NCBI GenBank assembly: GCA_002299885.1
Contig: DBOB01000022.1
Coordinates: 1 to 64,000 of the forward strand
Source of the DNA: Sediminibacterium sp. UBA657
GTDB taxonomy: Bacteria > Bacteroidota > Bacteroidia > Chitinophagales > Chitinophagaceae
Length of the DNA stretch: 64,000 nucleotides
Direction: 5' to 3'
Position numbers and translations under genes: made by a program
The notes under the pieces: model-generated
The model's database searches: none
What the model was told of the DNA's origin: nothing
Seen by the model: the letters and a program-made list of their open reading frames with translations, nothing else
Shown: positions 63,192 through 64,000 of the stretch, in pieces
Layout of the letters: every line of letters begins with the position of its first letter
How positions within the stretch are numbered: the stretch's first letter is position 1

Positions 63192-64000
63192 CTAAGTATG
63201 GTGGATAATACTTTCTTTTAAGAATGGATGATATTTTGCAATCAATGGTTTGCTTGCCAATGCTTTTGCAACAAAGAAAATCATCACACCTACAAAGAAG
63301 GCAAGGATACCAAAATCCAACACGCCTAATTCAACATGCTCCTTCATCAAAGAACCCATTACCATTTGGTAAAAATCAATCCAATGCCCAAAGATAATCA
63401 CTACTGCCATTAACGCTACTAATGTGTAATTACGCTTAGCAGAACGCTTCATTAAGATTAACAAAGGCGCTAAAAAGTTAATGATTAAGTTTAGGAAGAA
63501 GATGGCTTTATAAGGACCTTGAACACGGTGCTTAAAATACACAGTTTCCTCTGGGATGTTTGCATACCAGATTAACATGTATTGAGAGAACCATAAATAA
63601 GTCCAGAAGATAGAGAACGCAAACATGAACTTCGCAATATCATGCAAGTGTTCGTTGTTTGTTAATTCTAAATAACCTTTATTCTTAAGGTATACCACCC
63701 ATAATGCAATCAATGCCATACCCGCAACAAAAGTACTTGCGAAAGTATACCAGCTATACATGGTAGAATACCAATGTGCGTCGATGCTCATCATCCACAA
63801 CCAAGGGATTGTAGAAGCTACTGTCAAACCAAACCATACTAAGAAAAATCCTGAGCGCACCATGCTTTGAATGTTAAATGCTTTTGCAGTTGGTGCATCC
63901 ATTGGCGCCACATCTGCTTGGTTATTTAACTGACGCATTCTATATCCAAATAAGCTCCATAAAGAAATTGTCAAAGTTGTCCAAATCACAAAGAAAGTTG
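63192..64000 (-). CDS. Quinol:cytochrome c oxidoreductase ActF-like subunit, partial
   Basis: An integral membrane subunit of the alternative complex III. The frame is open to the window edge (64000), so the N-terminus is missing; about 269 residues are seen. Six or more membrane segments occur, e.g. SGFFLVWFGLTVASTIPWLW, YTFASTFVAGMALIALWVVYL and FMFAFSIFWTYLWFSQYMLIWYAN. The composition and the place directly upstream of coxB match ActF (quinol oxidation complex, NrfD-like). It hands electrons to cytochrome c and the oxidase downstream. Confidence 0.8.
   Translation of the reverse strand, partial: TFFVIWTTLTISLWSLFGYRMRQLNNQADVAPMDAPTAKAFNIQSMVRSGFFLVWFGLTVASTIPWLWMMSIDAHWYSTMYSWYTFASTFVAGMALIALWVVYLKNKGYLELTNNEHLHDIAKFMFAFSIFWTYLWFSQYMLIWYANIPEETVYFKHRVQGPYKAIFFLNLIINFLAPLLILMKRSAKRNYTLVALMAVVIIFGHWIDFYQMVMGSLMKEHVELGVLDFGILAFFVGVMIFFVAKALASKPLIAKYHPFLKESIIHHT

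Overview
The window is chromosomal DNA from a member of the Bacteroidota, most likely the order Chitinophagales (family Chitinophagaceae or a close relative). The taxonomic pointers are the GC-poor composition, SusC/SusD and Oar-type receptors, the gliding protein GldC, DUF6089, IPExxxVDY, DUF5522 and DUF6364 family proteins, an ActF-type quinol:cytochrome c oxidoreductase next to a cytochrome c oxidase operon, and promoters with the Bacteroidota -7 box (TAnnTTTG). The genus is inferred from gene families, not measured. Coding density is very high. No gap exceeds 300 bases (the longest is about 270), and I saw no rRNA, tRNA, CRISPR array, insertion sequence or integrase.

Region 1 (1-12.9 kb, all on the minus strand) is housekeeping and envelope biogenesis: murI, two Skp/OmpH-like periplasmic chaperones, bamA, uppS, a DUF6089 outer-membrane protein, nadK, a second short Omp85-like protein, a CBS-domain protein, an alpha/beta hydrolase, a CvpA-like protein, a YqeY-like protein, gldC and a divergent glycosyltransferase-like gene. 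Skp, BamA and UppS together serve outer-membrane protein assembly and cell-wall lipid carrier synthesis.

Region 2 (13-25.5 kb) holds a MerR regulator, an MscS channel, lpxH, a LUD protein, ftsH, rsfS and divergent birA, then selD, an IPExxxVDY protein, an exported M28 peptidase, feoB and bcp. Region 3 (25.6-36.7 kb) is metabolic. It contains three orphan partners of normally paired proteins: an N-terminal half of CarB, the C-terminal subunit of a split transketolase, and the beta subunit of a 2-oxoacid:ferredoxin oxidoreductase. It also has pdxH, ctaA, rnhB, tsaC, a LuxR-type regulator, a family 2 glycosyltransferase, and a MarR/acyl-CoA dehydrogenase pair with a clear palindromic operator.

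Region 4 (36.7-53.6 kb) is accessory and nutritional. It has a flavin reductase-like protein, a two-subunit molybdenum hydroxylase without an FAD subunit and an SDF-family carboxylate/amino acid symporter in one array. Next come a GH32 fructan hydrolase with an uncharacterised exported protein, a SusD/SusC pair, an Oar-like TonB-dependent receptor and an FAD-dependent oxidoreductase. Region 5 (53.6-55.8 kb) carries a PIN-toxin/DUF6364-antitoxin module whose palindromic operator overlaps the antitoxin start codon, then trmB, a DUF5522 protein and an alkyltransferase-like (Atl) protein.

Region 6 (55.8-64 kb, minus strand) is respiratory: actF (cut by the window edge), coxB, coxA, ctaB, two subunit III genes and subunit IV, closed by a terminator, followed by sco1, a 37-residue membrane ORF and a DUF420 membrane protein with an EF-hand-like loop. 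The heme A synthase ctaA at 29-30 kb and ctaB here together supply heme A for the oxidase, and Sco1 its copper.

A recurring feature is a -7 promoter box ending only 3-5 bases before the start codon at seven genes, which implies leaderless or nearly leaderless mRNAs. I see no obvious wholly new multi-gene system. The best leads are the orphan half-enzymes, the Mo-hydroxylase/symporter array, the small membrane ORF in the Sco1 operon, and the EF-hand-like loop in the DUF420 protein.
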